Counted from the first letter of the stretch, positions 24,608 through 37,124 are shown. The stretch is 64,000 nt of DNA from Ustilaginoidea virens (GCF_000687475.1 NC_057316.1:2232001-2296000); one strand, 5' to 3'. Program-made: numbers and translations. The notes: generated from the letters alone by a model not told the origin.

Positions 24608-26786
24608 TCAAGCAGCGCCGTTTGATGCGGCACCGCCCTGCACATCGCCTGTCGCAACTTGACCCCCAGAGCGGTCGCCCACTTGGTCCTGCCGCAGCGC
24701 CCTTTCTTTTGCTCGCGCCGTGACTTTGCCGCCCAGCACCTGCTCCCTCGTGACGCCGAGCTTGTCCTCGTCCAGGCCCATGGAGCGCATGAAGCGGAGG
24801 GTGGCGCTCCATTCCTGCTGCTTGCGCGCGTTGTCCCAGCCGAGTTCCTCGGCCAGCACGTCAATCACGCGCGGCAGCGCGTGCAGAGCGGCGTCCACGT
24901 CCAAAAAGGCGAGTCGCATTCGGCGGGAGATGACGTCGGCGGCGGTGCACGCGGCCTCGGCGCGGACGGCGTGGCGGACCTCGGCCTCGACAAAGGGGAA
25001 CCGAGGCGCCAGGCGGGCTTCGGAGCCCGGCGTGGCCACAACGCTCCAGGCGCGATCGCCGTAGTTGGTGGCCAGGTGGTGGGCGACGTCGTCGTCGATG
25101 GGGTACAGCTCTTTGAGCTGGGAGGGCAGAGCGGTGGAGTAGCCGTGGGCGCCGATGACGGGCGTCGTCAACGTCTTGCACGAGCCGTTGGCGATGAAGC
25201 CCGGAAGCTGGGAGCCGCTAATGTCGGCAAAGGCGGCGGATCGAGGAGTCAGGTCGAACGTCTTGATGGCTTCGTCCACGGCGTCTTGGGCCATCTGCCG
25301 GTAGGTGGTCCATTTGCCGCCAGCGCAGGTGAGGAGACCAGAGGCAGAGACGGTTACGAGGTGGGAGCGGACCAGAGATTCGGTGCTGCCTGCCTTGGGG
25401 TCACGCACAAGAGGGCGAATGCCTTGCGACAAGTTAGCTCTAGAACGTTCCTCTGTACTTTGGTTTCTCCATTCACTCATCCAGGAAGGGGGGGTGGAGA
25501 CGTGCAACGGGGTTTTGTACATGGATAAAGGGGTGGGCAAACTAACCAGACCAGGTAGCAAGGATGTCATCGCGGCTAAGAGCGCTCTCGGGAGCCAGAA
25601 GCTTGCTGACCTCCTTCAGGATGAAATCCACATCGTCCTGTCGCGCGACGGGCTCTCTCTCCACTTCACAGGCGTTATCGGTGGTTCCGGCAACCGTCAT
25701 CCCCTGCCAAGGCAAAACGAAGACGACTCGGCCGTCGGAAGTAGCCGCATCCAAGATGCCCATGCCCTTGGGACACAGCTTGCCGGAAAGCATGACGTGA
25801 GCCCCAGAGGCAGGAGCGACGATTGCCTTGCGCTGGGGGTCGTCCATGCGCTCAATGGCGTCGGTGAAGGGTCCGGTGGCATTGACGACTCCCTTGGCGC
25901 GAACCGTAAAGACGCCGGCAGCTCCTTTGTCGTCGCCCATCAAGTCGCGCACTTGGACGCCGCATATCCTGCCGCTGGCGTCCTTCTCGAGCCCAGTCAC
26001 GTCCACGTGGTTCAGGACGGTGGCACCGTACAGAGAGGCAGTCAGGGCGAGGGAGACGTTCATCCTCGAGTCGTTGTGCTGGCCGTCGTAGTAGACCAGG
26101 GCGCCGACCAGGTTATCCCGCCGCAGGAGGGGGAAGGATTCAATGGCCTTGGTTCGGCTGAGCAGGTAAGAGCTTTCCAGGCCCTGGGATCCAGCCAGGA
26201 GGTCGTACATCTTGCAGCCAGCCCAAAGATACGGGGCCTGGAACCAGCTCTGCAGGGGAAGCAGGATGGGCAGCGAGACGGACAGGTGAGGCGCAATGTT
26301 CAGAAAGCCCTTTCTCTCTCGGAGGGCCTCGATGACGAGCTCGAGCTGGGGGTAGTCGAGGTTCCAGACGGCCTTTTCGAGGTATCGCACGCCGCCGTGG
26401 ACGAGCTTGGTGCTCTTGGAGCTCGTTCCGGCCGAGAAGTCGTCCCGCTCGACGAGGGCCACCTTGAGGCCGCGGGTGACTGCGTCCAGGGCGATGCCGG
26501 TCCCGGTGGCCCCGCCGCCAATGATGACGAGGTCGTATTCGGCATCCTCTCCGTCTTGACCGTTGCGCCTCGTCAGCTCAGCGAGCTGCTCCTTGCGGCT
26601 CTTGATGGCTGGGAAGGAAGGAGGGACGATCCTCCCGGCGGCGTCTCGTCGCACGGGCACGAGAGCTTTGTCGTGGGACAAGTTTTTGTAGGCGCGAGAG
26701 TAGATGACGGAGCCTCCGACAGCGACGACTGTGACCGCAGAGGCGGCGGCGAGGGGACGCCAGAGATGATGGAGGCGAGATGCCAT
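24608..26786 (-). CDS. GUT2: Mitochondrial FAD-dependent glycerol-3-phosphate dehydrogenase
   Basis: Exons 26786-25547 and 25422-24608 are joined by a 124-nt intron, giving 684 aa. The enzyme oxidises glycerol-3-phosphate to dihydroxyacetone phosphate on the outer face of the inner mitochondrial membrane and passes electrons to ubiquinone. Residues 1-30 are a basic, hydrophobic presequence/anchor. The dinucleotide-binding motif DLVIIGGGATGTG lies at about 85-97, followed by the family blocks KSTKLVHGGVRYLE and GPFTDAIERMDDP. The splice restores WSGIRPLVRDP exactly, and CAGGKWTTYRQMA follows. The C-terminal helical domain is complete; the last 30 residues are variable. It is the third enzyme/transport member of the glycerol set with the genes at 28408 and 34404. 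Confidence 0.95.
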
Positions 26787-28407
26787 ACGTGCGCGCTGCT
26801 TTCGAGAGAAGGGAAGGGGAAAAAATATGAGTAACGTCCTCTCGGAGGAGAGATTGAGGGCACTTTTCGTGCTGTCTAGTCTGATTCCCTTCTCGTGCTG
26901 TCTAGTTTAGGTTCTAGGTTCCTTTTTATTTGTTAATTTTCAAATTTGTTTTTCGTGATGGTGTTGGGTGTGATTTGTAGAACTGGAAGAGGGAGCGTCG
27001 GGACCCTAGGAAGAAAAAGTCGGTCGGTAGGAAGATGCAAGGTTCTGAATGTATATCGACAGTAAATAAGAAATTACAGAAATGAAAGGAGAGAAGCAAC
27101 GTCGAGCCGAATATAAAGATTGCCAAGCAACTAGGAATTAACGCCGTCGCCCTGGAGCAGTATACTCAGCCAGGATGTCAGACAACAAAAAAAAAAAAAA
27201 AAAAACGGAGACGAACTTGGAACGCCATCGGGAATTCGTCGGTGTTCAGCGCCGAGGTGGTGTGGGCCTCGGATCGTTTCGCCCCGGCGCTCTATCCAGA
27301 ATCATCACGAGTCGGGCAACCGGATCGCTGGGGGGAAGGGGGCAACGAGGTTCTCGGGAATAGCCCCGTCGTGGGAAACAGCAGTCTCCTCTACTTTGCA
27401 CGTCGTGATGCGAGCTGCGTCAGCTCTGAGAGTTGTGCATTGGCAATTCAGATGCGTCGGACATGCCATCAGACGAATTTCCTCCGCCAGAGTCGACATT
27501 AGGGCGGGGGGGAGGGGGGCCCCTGCGCCGCGGCGTTGCGTTAGCCAATCAGGGATGCACGTGCCACGCTGGCGCAAGGCTCCGTATGCAGGTCGGTGTT
27601 GCAACACCGAGGCATGGTGGGCGACGTACCGAGCCGATTCCGGAGTTGGATTTGGATCAAGCTGAACGGTGACGTATTACCAGCTCCAGTCCCTATTCTC
27701 GGGCAGCTCCTCCCAAGCCTCTGCCACACATTGGCAAAATGGCACACCCTTCACACCCAACTCACCCATCACTTTCAGCCACTTTGCCTCGCTGACCACA
27801 AGCCACTCACACCCACAGCCAGCCAGCGTCTTGTCACAACCGGCCTTTTCCTTCCGCCGCCTTACCTTGTGCTCCCCGCTCTTCTAGAACATCGTCTGCG
27901 GCCTCCCGTGGCCCGTGGCGCCTGCTAAAACTAGCGTCTTCGGCAACTCGTCCCAACCTCGCGGCATAATAAAGTCCTTTGCTGACATGGGTTGCTGCAT
28001 GGCGGTGCACGACGAGTACACGAGGCACTGAAAGCAAAGAATTCCTTCCATAAAGGAATCAAAGCGTCTGACTATTGTGAATTGCCTCGAAACGCGCTAT
28101 CCAAGTCCTCATTCCCACGCAACTCATGCCTCGTGACAAGTGTGTAACATCGCTCGCCATGTTTATGCCAAGAAATTCCCCGTCGCATGCGTACATGTAC
28201 CGTTCAAGTCGTGAGAAACATAATTCCGTATAAACCCAGCATAAAAAGAGAAAAAATAAAACAAAATACAACGCCGTTTGCACCCAAGACATTACTTTTC
28301 CTTGATGACCCCGGATTAACAAGGGAACAAACGCAATTGTAATTCCAATCGCATGCCATCTGAAAAGCGTGTCGCGGCGACAATCAAAGTCAATGCCGCA
28401 GCGCGGT
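26787..28407. other. GUT2 upstream region
   Basis: This is 1.6 kb between the GUT2 start and the aquaglyceroporin stop, both on the minus strand. It includes an A run at about 27186-27205 and a CCAAT box at 27545-27549, about 760 bp upstream of the GUT2 ATG. Short open frames near 27240-27930 have no conserved content. No gene is supported. Confidence 0.45.
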
Positions 28408-29574
28408 TCACACGCTCGAGTCACGGGAATTGTACGTGTTGGACCATACGCTGCGTCGGGGCTTGAGGAGTCGGTTGAACCCCAGGTAAGGGGAGTTGAT
28501 GGGTGATTCTCCAGAATAGATAAAGAGGTCATAGAGACCGCCACCAGCCAGACAGCCGAAGAAGGGGGCGACCATGGGGATCTGTCCAGTACGTTAGTCT
28601 CTCATCCATCATGTATTGATCCTCGGATGGACAAAGGCACCCCAGCCTGCAAGGAATAACATGAGCTCATACCCAAAAATAATATCCTCCAAAGGAAAAC
28701 ACCTCATGGCCATAGCCAATCATGTACGAGACCAGGCGAGGCCCAAAGTCACGAGCCAGGTTAATAGCATAGCCAGTTTCCCAACCGAAGCAGGCACCGA
28801 TGCCAAAGATGAGGAAGAAGAGGCACAGAGGCATCAAGGGACCAGCGCCCATGTTTGAGCTGTCGGCCAAGGCAAAGATGACAAACTGAAGAATGGTGCT
28901 GGCGAGGAACTCGGAAAAGAACATGCCGGTTCGCGTCATGAACTCTGCAGGGTACGTGCAAAAGACGCCGGCCGTGGCGTGGGGGCCGCTAACAGTTCTG
29001 ATGCCTGGACCGCCCTCAAACGCATCAATAGCAGACTTGTAGTTGCCGTAGACGATCGCAGCACCCGCCATGGCGCCAAGCAGTTGGGCCAGGAGATAGA
29101 CGGGGAATTTCCGCCAAGGATGGCCGCGGTAGACGCAGTTTGCCAATGTGACGGCCGGGTTGATGTGACCGCCAGATTTGCCGCCAACGTAGACGCCAAA
29201 CATGACGCCGATACTTTGGCCACGTCAGCCATGGCTCGAGGTTTCTCGGGGGTACAACTTGGCACTTACCCCCATCCCCATGAAATACTCTGATAGTCGC
29301 CCTTTTTGTTGTTGCTGAGCACAACCTGGGCAACAACACCGTCTCCAAAAAGAATAAGCACCATGGTTCCGAAAAACTCGGAAAAGGCATCTTGCCAGAT
29401 GGATCGGACACGCGGCCATCGAAGCTGATTCTCGGCGGGGATCATGTCTTGATCCCGTGAAGGGTCGTCAGGAGGAACAGATCCTCCCATGGCGGTAGAG
29501 ATAATCGGGGCAGTCTTGTTGAGAGAGGATTCCGAAGCCGTGTATGGTCTCTGACTCTGAGGAGGTACAGACAT
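28408..29574 (-). CDS. Aquaglyceroporin (glycerol facilitator, MIP family)
   Basis: Exons 29574-29270, 29213-28673 and 28581-28408 give 339 aa. Six membrane segments are expected. The first pore half-helix is SGGHINPAVTLA (NPA at 120-122); the second is AINLARD (253-257), where Leu replaces the usual Pro. The Asp after the second motif is typical of glycerol rather than water channels, and NxA second motifs occur in fungal aquaglyceroporins. It should let glycerol cross the plasma membrane passively. The hydrophilic N-terminus of about 60 residues and short C-terminus are much smaller than yeast Fps1 regulatory tails, so Fps1-style gating is unlikely. Intron 1 is 56 nt and ends in AAG. The gene is divergent from glycerol kinase and co-directional with GUT2. 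Confidence 0.93.
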
Positions 29575-30479
29575 GACTGTTCCGAAGAGGTTAAAAACAC
29601 AGGATGATGGAGCGAAGAGGGAAAGGTCAGGGAAGCAGGGGATAGTATATGGGTTGACTTGAAGGAATCTCTGGACTATAAAGAGGCCGCGGAATGTTGC
29701 GTGCCGAGGGGGAGCGTACTAAAAGCCAAGGATGGAGATTATGAAAGAGCGAGCCGGATGAACGGACCAATTCTTACAAAGAAAAGGGTTTCCGGTGAGG
29801 GGAGGAGCCGACTCTTATGTATCCAACAGCGGCTCAGGGATATGGAGGCATCTGCCGTGGTAAAGGAAGAAAAGGCCGATAGGGCCAGGTTAAGCAAGCA
29901 TCTGTAGGGCAGATGTGAGACGGGACCCGGAGAATAGCGCTCGGGTGAGAGACCTGGCAGGCTGGGAAGCCTCGAAATAGACGTAGCAGAAGAACGGAAG
30001 AAGAGTAGAGTGGGAACTGCGAAGAGGGTCTTTGAGTACTGGGAGGGTCTTGGCCCCGGAGTGTGTCCCTGATCTTTGATCTGGCTTGGGTGACGGCGGG
30101 GATGGTGGTTGCGACATACATATATATCTTTTCAAGGGCATGGAAAAGAAAAAGGGGGAAAAGAGAAGGAAAAAATTATGAGGAAGAAGAAAAGCATCAC
30201 CGACGACTCGCGAGAGAGCAAGGCTGAAAGGTTCAGTGCAATGTCGTGTTTCGCGGATTCGGGCTGCAAGCGCGAGGGCAGAAGTCAAGAGTCAGAGTCA
30301 GGGTCAAGAGCTCAAGGTCGGCGACAGCGACGGCGACCAGACGGCCCGAAGGTGCCACTGACGCCAAGCAGCAAACCTTGAACCGCAACCATTCCAGAAG
30401 CATGCCGTCCTTCCTGTCTTGGATGCTGTGTCACGGCTTGCTCGCCCGCTTTCCGGGCATTCTTGGCTTGCTTGGCTGG

Positions 30480-30565
30480 CTGACTGACTGACTGACTGGC
30501 CGACTGGATCGACTGGACCGACTGGACCACCGACTGGACCACCGACTGGACCGACTGGACCGACT
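30480..30565. repeat. GACTG / CGACTGGAC tandem repeat
   Basis: A tract of 4-bp GACT units passes into 9-13 bp units of CGACTGGAC. The copies are imperfect. It lies in the long divergent spacer upstream of the aquaglyceroporin. Confidence 0.8.
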
Positions 30566-31529
30566 TGGCCGCACAGGATCCAGTGTTTCGCCCAAGGTGG
30601 CGGCGATGCTGCAGCGGGAATGCGCATTGCGGGGAGGGCAAACAGGCGCACAGGTTTGCAGGACGGCCAGAGGAACCAGTTCCGGGCAATCCGCCCCCGA
30701 TGCATGCATGTGTGTGTGTGCGTGTGCGTGTGCGTGGCGTGGGCGTGTGCGGGCCTGGAGGATCGATCTAGCTTGGGACATAATAATGGAGATGTTGACG
30801 GCGGTGTCAAATGGCAAATGCAACCAGCCATTGGACGGACGCATGAGCAAGGAAGAGAGAAAGGAGAAAGGAACCAGACAAGAGGTCATGAGGTCGCCCC
30901 GCTTATGTGGGGCCAGGGCTCCACACCCCACACCCCGCTGCAGAAACTTTTCCTACCAGGTGTTGCTGGCGTCGTGTTGCTCTCAATTGATTGGCCTTTT
31001 AGGGCGGTCAGGGTTGACAAGCAGCCAGCCTTGCATTCAGAACGGAGACACACGACACGAAACGAAAGGATAAAGTCCCTCAACGAGAACGGCTAGAAGT
31101 GTGGATGGATGGATTTCCGCTCCAGTTTGCGAGTTTGGCCCCGCCAAGCATCTGGAAACCACCGGCGAATCATTCCGAGCGATTCTTTTTTTGACAGAAT
31201 ATCCCAGGGACCTGTCGTCTTCAACGACGACCCGCAGCTTTGATTCCCTTGACTGACAGATCACGCCGATACTGCGGTTATGCAGCAGCTTCGAATCCTT
31301 TCCAAAGATACCCCCCCTGCCATGCAGGCTTCCCCCTCGGCCCCTCATGTCCATGCTGCTACAGTAATGCAGGCTGGGGATAGGATCGGATGATGCAGAC
31401 GTATTCCGCATAACCTGCTTCGTCATTGGCTGTAGCCCGATTGCTTGTTTCGAAAGGCGTGATTCAGGGATTCAGCCATGCCAAGTTCGTCCTGCTTCAA
31501 CATTCGGAGACACCACGGCAGTGCAAGTG

Positions 31530-31893
31530 CTACCCCTTGAGCCATGACGCTGCCGCTTTGCAAGCCGAGCCAACAGCTAGCCGACGAGCCTGTAGGATGG
31601 TGATCCGTTGCAACCCGTGCACACCTGCTCTTATCCCGTGCTGCGGTCCCAATTGACGCATTGGGCGTACAGATGCAGTGTGAATACGTCTACGAACGAC
31701 CGACGCTTTGGTTGCTTCGAGCTCGAGTAACATGAGCCATCGGTTCATCTCGCCTTTGACATCAGAAGGCCCCCTGCATGCGGTACTACCCTTCGGGCCA
31801 TGATGTTTCTGTTGAACCTACAAGCCGAGGTAGTAGCCGGTAGGCACTTCAGGCGATCCATAGCACCCGTCGTACACCTGCTTTACCCCGTGC
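31530..31893. repeat. Diverged direct duplication of about 110 bp
   Basis: Segments 31530-31641 and 31786-31893 share an ordered series of blocks: a CTACCC start, GCCATGA, CAAGCCGAG, a GATCC block, and ACACCTGCT followed by CCCGTGC. They differ by many substitutions and small indels. This suggests an old local duplication or the remnant of an element. Confidence 0.5.
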
Positions 31894-32354
31894 GCCCCGT
31901 TTGCCAAGATGCCGTTCGAACACGCCAATGAGGCACATCGCTCATCAACCGCATCAAGCAACCAAGGATGGATGGGCCCTGCCGCCCTGGGGTCCTGGAT
32001 GACACTGCAGGATTGAAAGTCACTACAGGAGACTAAACGACGCCATTTGCCGCGGCATCGCACAAGCTTTCCCTAGCCACTGCCCGGGAATCTTGGAAGA
32101 AAACGCCTCAGCGGCGAACTCGCTAAACTGAATCGGTACCATTGTTCCTTTCCTGCATGAGCAAAAGAACAAGCTGACAGCCGAAAGCCAGCCGTCAGAC
32201 GGATGGGTCCCTTGCCCTCGTTGCCTTGCGGACGGATGTACAGGCCAACCCCGAGCACTTACTGCTTACTACTCTCTAGGCAGGCAGGTAGGTCTCTAGC
32301 CGGGTGGATCTACATATCAGCTTATAATACTTGACGAAGACGCAAAGCCCCATT

Positions 32355-32464
32355 TGCCGAGGTAGATATTCCAGGTAGATAGATATTCGAGGTGCGGCAG
32401 TAAACTCCCTGCCGAGGTAGATATTCCAGGTAGATAGATATTCGAGGTGCGGCAGTAAACTCCC
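32355..32464. repeat. Exact 55-bp tandem duplication
   Basis: Copies 32355-32409 and 32410-32464 appear identical. Each contains two GAGGTAGATA/AGGTAGATAGATA sub-blocks. It is recent, in non-coding DNA upstream of glycerol kinase. Confidence 0.9.
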
Positions 32465-34403
32465 GGCTGCCGCTCCGCGAGACGAAATCCTGCCGCAAAT
32501 ACGAAATGAGCGAACGAGAAGAGTATCGCGACGATGAGGAACGAGCTGGAGAAGTTAGCTGATAATGAAAGGGCCTTTTCGTTTTCCCGCGGGCGAACGA
32601 ATCGAGGATGAGAGGGTGTATGTAACTTTGTCCTTTCCGTGTCAGCCCCGGGCGCAAACCTTTGTCGGGCGGGCTCCGTCCTGGTGCGCCAAGACCTTGG
32701 CAATTCTGCCATTGAACGGAAAAATGACCCTTGGCTCGGAGAGGGGCATCAGCACGTGTGACTCGGGGGAAACCTGCGAGGGCATCCCACTTGTTGGACC
32801 AACCTAGGATAGGCAGGTTTGTGGCAAAATACCGACTGATACCAAGAGGCCTGCCTGTATTACCGTTACGATTGCAGGTTCATAAGGGGCACTTGCTTGT
32901 GTGAATATTGTTCCGTCCCGTCGTCACAAGCATCGTTTGCTTGCCTTTCGGGCCTGGTCTTGCATAGACCATCTCGCCTTTTGCAAGAGCCGGTAGCACC
33001 TCGACCGCCTCGTGACAGCAGATGGGCAAGCTGAAACAACGCGGCTCCGTTCCGGGATGCATTTTTTTTTTTTTTTGTGACTCGAGTAGAAACGGTCCAG
33101 GCTTTGGCGAGACCCCGAGTTGACAGACTTTGCACCTTTTGTCTCCATCCTGCTCGCTGCACCGCAACGACGGAATGTAAGAGTCGATGTATCCATCCAC
33201 GTGGAAGGGGTCCCTCAGAAGCGAGCCTCGGGTCTCAAACACCGAATGCATGGGTGACACGGTATCGGTTGGCGCCTCTCGTGCACGCCAATTGATTCAA
33301 GTGCTCTCCGTAGTGGCCCCGTTTCATCGTGACCGACACGTGGGTCTCCCACACGCCGTCTTCGCGGCCGCTCGAAAAGCTGCGTTGGTACAGTAGCAAG
33401 ATGGATGCAGGACCCGAATCTGGCTGCCTTGCTTTGCATTTGTTCGAGGTGAATCTGGGAAACGATTGATCCAGAGGGGAAAAAGACAAGGCTCACGCGG
33501 CATGAATAATGCTGAATTGAATTGATGAATGCTGGATTTAACCGGGTTACCCAGAAGCTTAAAGACTTCAAAGTCATGCTGGTGGAAATCTCTTCCATGA
33601 TGATGATGATGAGGGTGGGGTGTGGGGTTGCATCCCCTCGCTGCCCCTCATCACCCCGCACGCCCGCCAAAGTCGCCTTGCCTTGCGCTCCAGAACCCTA
33701 AAAAATTAGGTCCGTGTCGTGTCGTGTAGTGTCGCTGAGGCTCACCCCCCGTTCGTTCATCCCATCCCCCATCCCCCGTCTCGGAAACGCAGTTTTTATT
33801 CGACATTCATCAGCATGGCAGCGATCCTCTTGGCGGATGCCGAGTCGGAATCGGATTGCTCCTTCAGCCCACGCACGCCAAACACCGCCAGCTTTCTCTT
33901 TCCATCACCTGGCTGAGGTGTCTCCGCATCCCGAGCAAGAGGGAACAAAGAGGAAAAGCTTCGCCATTTATTTGCTGGCTGGGTTATGGCCCCTCTCCAA
34001 ATCGTCGCCTCTCCATCCGACCCCGGTCTGTGCCGCCCCCACGGGCTCAATTCGGACCCCATGTCCATGTGAAAGAGCCCTTCCGGCGCGAACCGTCTAC
34101 TCCGTAGAGCATCTTTGAATCCTTTTCTTTTCCCTTCTTCTGCTGTATTGCGCCCCCCCCTCCTTCCACCCCCCTTCCCCCTTCCAACTTTGGATTCCAC
34201 GGCGCATCCGCCCCCCCCCGCAATCCGCCTCCTCTCACCAGCTGAACACTTGAACCGCCTCTTGAGCCGCTTCCAGGCCTTGTCGGCGTCGAAGCTACTT
34301 TCGCGTTCGATTTCTGAAAAAGCGCACTTCTTCCGAAAATTGAATGCTCTCTTACATACTTTTATAACAGCTTTTACGCCAAAGCACACGGCCCATTGTC
34401 ACC

Positions 34404-36127
34404 ATGCCGTCTTCTACTGCCAACACCTTCATCGGTGCCATTGACCAGGGCACCACCAGCTCTAGGTTCCTCATTTTCAACAAGCATGGAGAGGTGGTCT
34501 CACTGCATCAGATGGAATTCAAGCAGATTTACCCTCACCCTGGGTGAGCATCTCCTGGGAAATTTTAAACGGAATCATCCATCTTCATCAAATGGCATGC
34601 AATTTGACTGACTGACCGGGACCACTCGCAGTTGGCACGAGCATGACCCTGAAGAGCTCATTTCTTCCGTGGAGAAATGCATCGACGGCGCCGTCCAAAA
34701 GTTCGAGACGCAGGGCCACTCCCGCGAGCACATTGTCGCCGTAGGCATCACCAATCAGCGGGAGACTACGGTGGTCTGGGACAAGACCACCGGAAAGGCC
34801 CTGTACAACGCCATTGTCTGGACTGATACCCGCAACGTGGAAATTGTCCGTCGCCTCAAGCATCGCATCGGATCGGGAGAGCTGACCCAACGCTGCGGTC
34901 TTCCCCTGTCTACGTATTCATCTGTGGGTCGGCTGCTCTGGCTTCTGGAGAATGTCCCCGAAGTACAGAAGGTGTACGATCAGGGCAACCTCGCATTCGG
35001 TACCGTCGACTCGTGGCTGGTCTACAAGCTCAATGGCGGCGCTGCCGGCAACGTCCATGTCTCCGACCCCTCCAACGCCTCACGTACAATGTTCATGAAC
35101 ATCCACACCCTCAAGTATGATTCCGAACTGATCGACTGGTTCCGCCTCGACCCTAAAAAGGTCGCGTTGCCCAAGATTGTTCGGTCCGCCGATGCCGAGG
35201 CATATGGCTGCTTCGCCAGCGGCCGCCTCAAAGGCACCAAGATCACGGGATGCCTGGGAGACCAGTCTGCTGCCTTGGTTGGTCAAAAGGGATTCGAGCC
35301 TGGCCAGGCAAAAAACACGTACGGTACCGGGTGCTTCCTGCTGTACAACATTGGCGACAAACCCGTCATCTCCTCTCACGGCCTTCTGGCTACCGTCGCG
35401 TTCGATTTCGGCAAGGGCAAGACCATGTATGCTCTCGAGGGCAGCATTGCCGTCGCCGGCTCCAGCATAAAGTTTCTGGTTGACAACTTTGGTTTCATCG
35501 AGTCGTCCTCCAAGCTCAGCGCGTTGGCGGAAACGGTCGAGGACAATGGCGGCTGCACCTTTGTGACCGCCTTTAGCGGTCTCTTTGCTCCTTACTGGAT
35601 CGACGATGCTCGAGGCACCATCTTTGGCATAACCTCCTACACCCAGCGGGGACACATTGCTCGTGCCACCCTCGAGGCCACCTGCTTCCAGACGAGAGCC
35701 ATCCTCGATGCCATGGCCAAGGACAGTGGCAAGCAGCTGGCCGAACTCGCCGTAGACGGCGGCATGTCCAACTCTGATCTTATCATGCAGGCAAGTCCCC
35801 CCCCCCCGCGTAAACCAAGTTTCACTCCCCACCGTTTCTCCAGCAGTTACGATTCGGACGCATTGCTGACGCGCACCTTCTTGCCAGACTCAATCCGACA
35901 TCATTGGCATTCCCGTCAACCGACCGGCCATGCGGGAAACAACGGCTCTTGGTGCTGCGATAGCCGCTGGCTTTGCCGTGGGTGTTTGGGACTCCTTTGA
36001 AGACCTCAAGGACGTCAACACAGAAGGTCGCACAATGTTCAAACCGCAGATCTCTGCTGCTGATGCCAACAAGAAATTTGAGCGATGGGAAAAGGCTGTC
36101 CAGATGAGTAAGGGCTGGTCCTCGTAG
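34404..36127 (+). CDS. GUT1: Glycerol kinase
   Basis: Exons 34404-34543, 34632-35790 and 35888-36127 give 512 aa, the usual FGGY-kinase length. It phosphorylates glycerol with ATP to glycerol-3-phosphate, the substrate of GUT2. The N-terminal ATPase block [15 protein letters not shown] starts at about residue 11. [23 protein letters not shown] and the FGGY C-terminal blocks ([17 protein letters not shown]) are intact. Intron 2 has a GC donor (CAG|GCAAGT) and a normal CCAG acceptor, and only this join gives the conserved [15 protein letters not shown]. No bypass of the GC donor keeps frame. The gene is followed by a Zn2Cys6 regulator on the same strand, about 1 kb downstream. Confidence 0.96.
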
Positions 36128-37124
36128 GCAGTGTCGGGGGCCGCCGAAGACGTGTTTCACGAGATCAAGTCAATGTAAATAGCATGGTGGTGCTTCACGA
36201 ACCGACTCCAGGCCGCCGCCAGGCGTACTATCCGTGGGGATTTCAACAAGCGCATTTGGCAAGTGGAGCCTCGCGTTCCTGAACGTTGATAGCCCGGTAG
36301 CGAACGGCATGCATGTGCCACGAGAGAGGGTAAGACGATGCGAAGAAGAGGTCTCCTCTCGTTTGGTCTTGTCCTTGGGAGTCATGCAAGCACTTGGCCA
36401 CAGGTGGACTTGGTCACCTTTGAGCTCCTCGAGGACGAATTAGGGGGTTCTCTGTAATTGACATTATCCAACTTGCTGGCTTGCATCTGGCTCAGTCGGA
36501 GATTGCGTTCAAGAAAGGCCATGCCTAACATCAGGGACAATTTGGAAGAGCTGGATTGGGGGGAGCGGGTAGGAGATATCTAATATAGCCCCTCCGTACG
36601 GAGAACATAATACTGCTCTTTACAAGCCCAGCCTGTGCTTGCTTGTTCGGGGTGGCTGGTTGTACATGGGAGGAATTAGTCAGCCGCTGCGCGAGTTTCG
36701 GTGAACAAGCGAGACCGTTTCCTCCAAGCCGTTAGGTTACGTTACATACGTTACATCCCGTTGCATTCATCCGTGAAATCCACAAGCTGAGACTGGGCTT
36801 TCCTTCACTCTGGCTTGAGCGCAACTTGAACGCCGTTCGTTTCAAGGTCAACTGGTTGCAAAAGTCTCACGGTGCTTTTCCGTCATCCATTGGCTTGAAT
36901 GACGGAATTCGTGCATTGCCCGCATGAATGAAATCTTCAGCTGCCGTTCGGGTCAAGCCAAGGTCCGTCTCTGCGAGCCAGATATCCCCCAACCTTGGCC
37001 GACCGTCACGCGCAGCCCCCCCCCCCCCCCCTGGAACCCACGTCCTCGAATCAGTCGATATACTGGAACAAGGAAGCCCACGTCTACTTCATGAACTGCG
37101 AGTGCGGAAAGCCATGGGGTGAGA
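36128..37124. other. Intergenic between glycerol kinase and Zn2Cys6 regulator
   Basis: No gene is seen. A palindromic CTCCGTACGGAG lies at 36592-36603 and a poly-C run at about 37017-37031, 90 bp before the regulator start. Confidence 0.5.

Larger units (their letters stand above)
29575..34403. promoter_or_regulatory. 4.8-kb gene-free divergent region between aquaglyceroporin and glycerol kinase
   Basis: No coding gene is supported. The region holds CGACTGGAC repeats (30480-30565), GTGTGCGTG repeats (about 30709-30740), two diverged copies of a roughly 110-bp segment (31530-31641 and 31786-31893), and an exact 55-bp tandem duplication (32355-32464). A TACTCCGT motif is at 34098-34106, about 300 bp before the kinase start. 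It must contain the promoters of both flanking genes, and a long non-coding transcript cannot be excluded. Confidence 0.4.

Noticed and set aside
25305..26834. Plus-strand open frame of 509 codons over GUT2
   Set aside because: Antisense shadow of the dehydrogenase; it has no homology-like blocks.
30304..30831. Minus-strand frames with Pro-Val-Gly and Ser-Arg repeats near 30.3-30.9 kb
   Set aside because: They are translations of the GACTG/CGACTGGAC simple repeat, with no codon bias or splice partners.
33796..34389. Minus-strand frame of 197 codons upstream of glycerol kinase
   Set aside because: It overlaps the kinase leader, is Arg/Gly-rich from poly-C tracts, and shows no conserved block.
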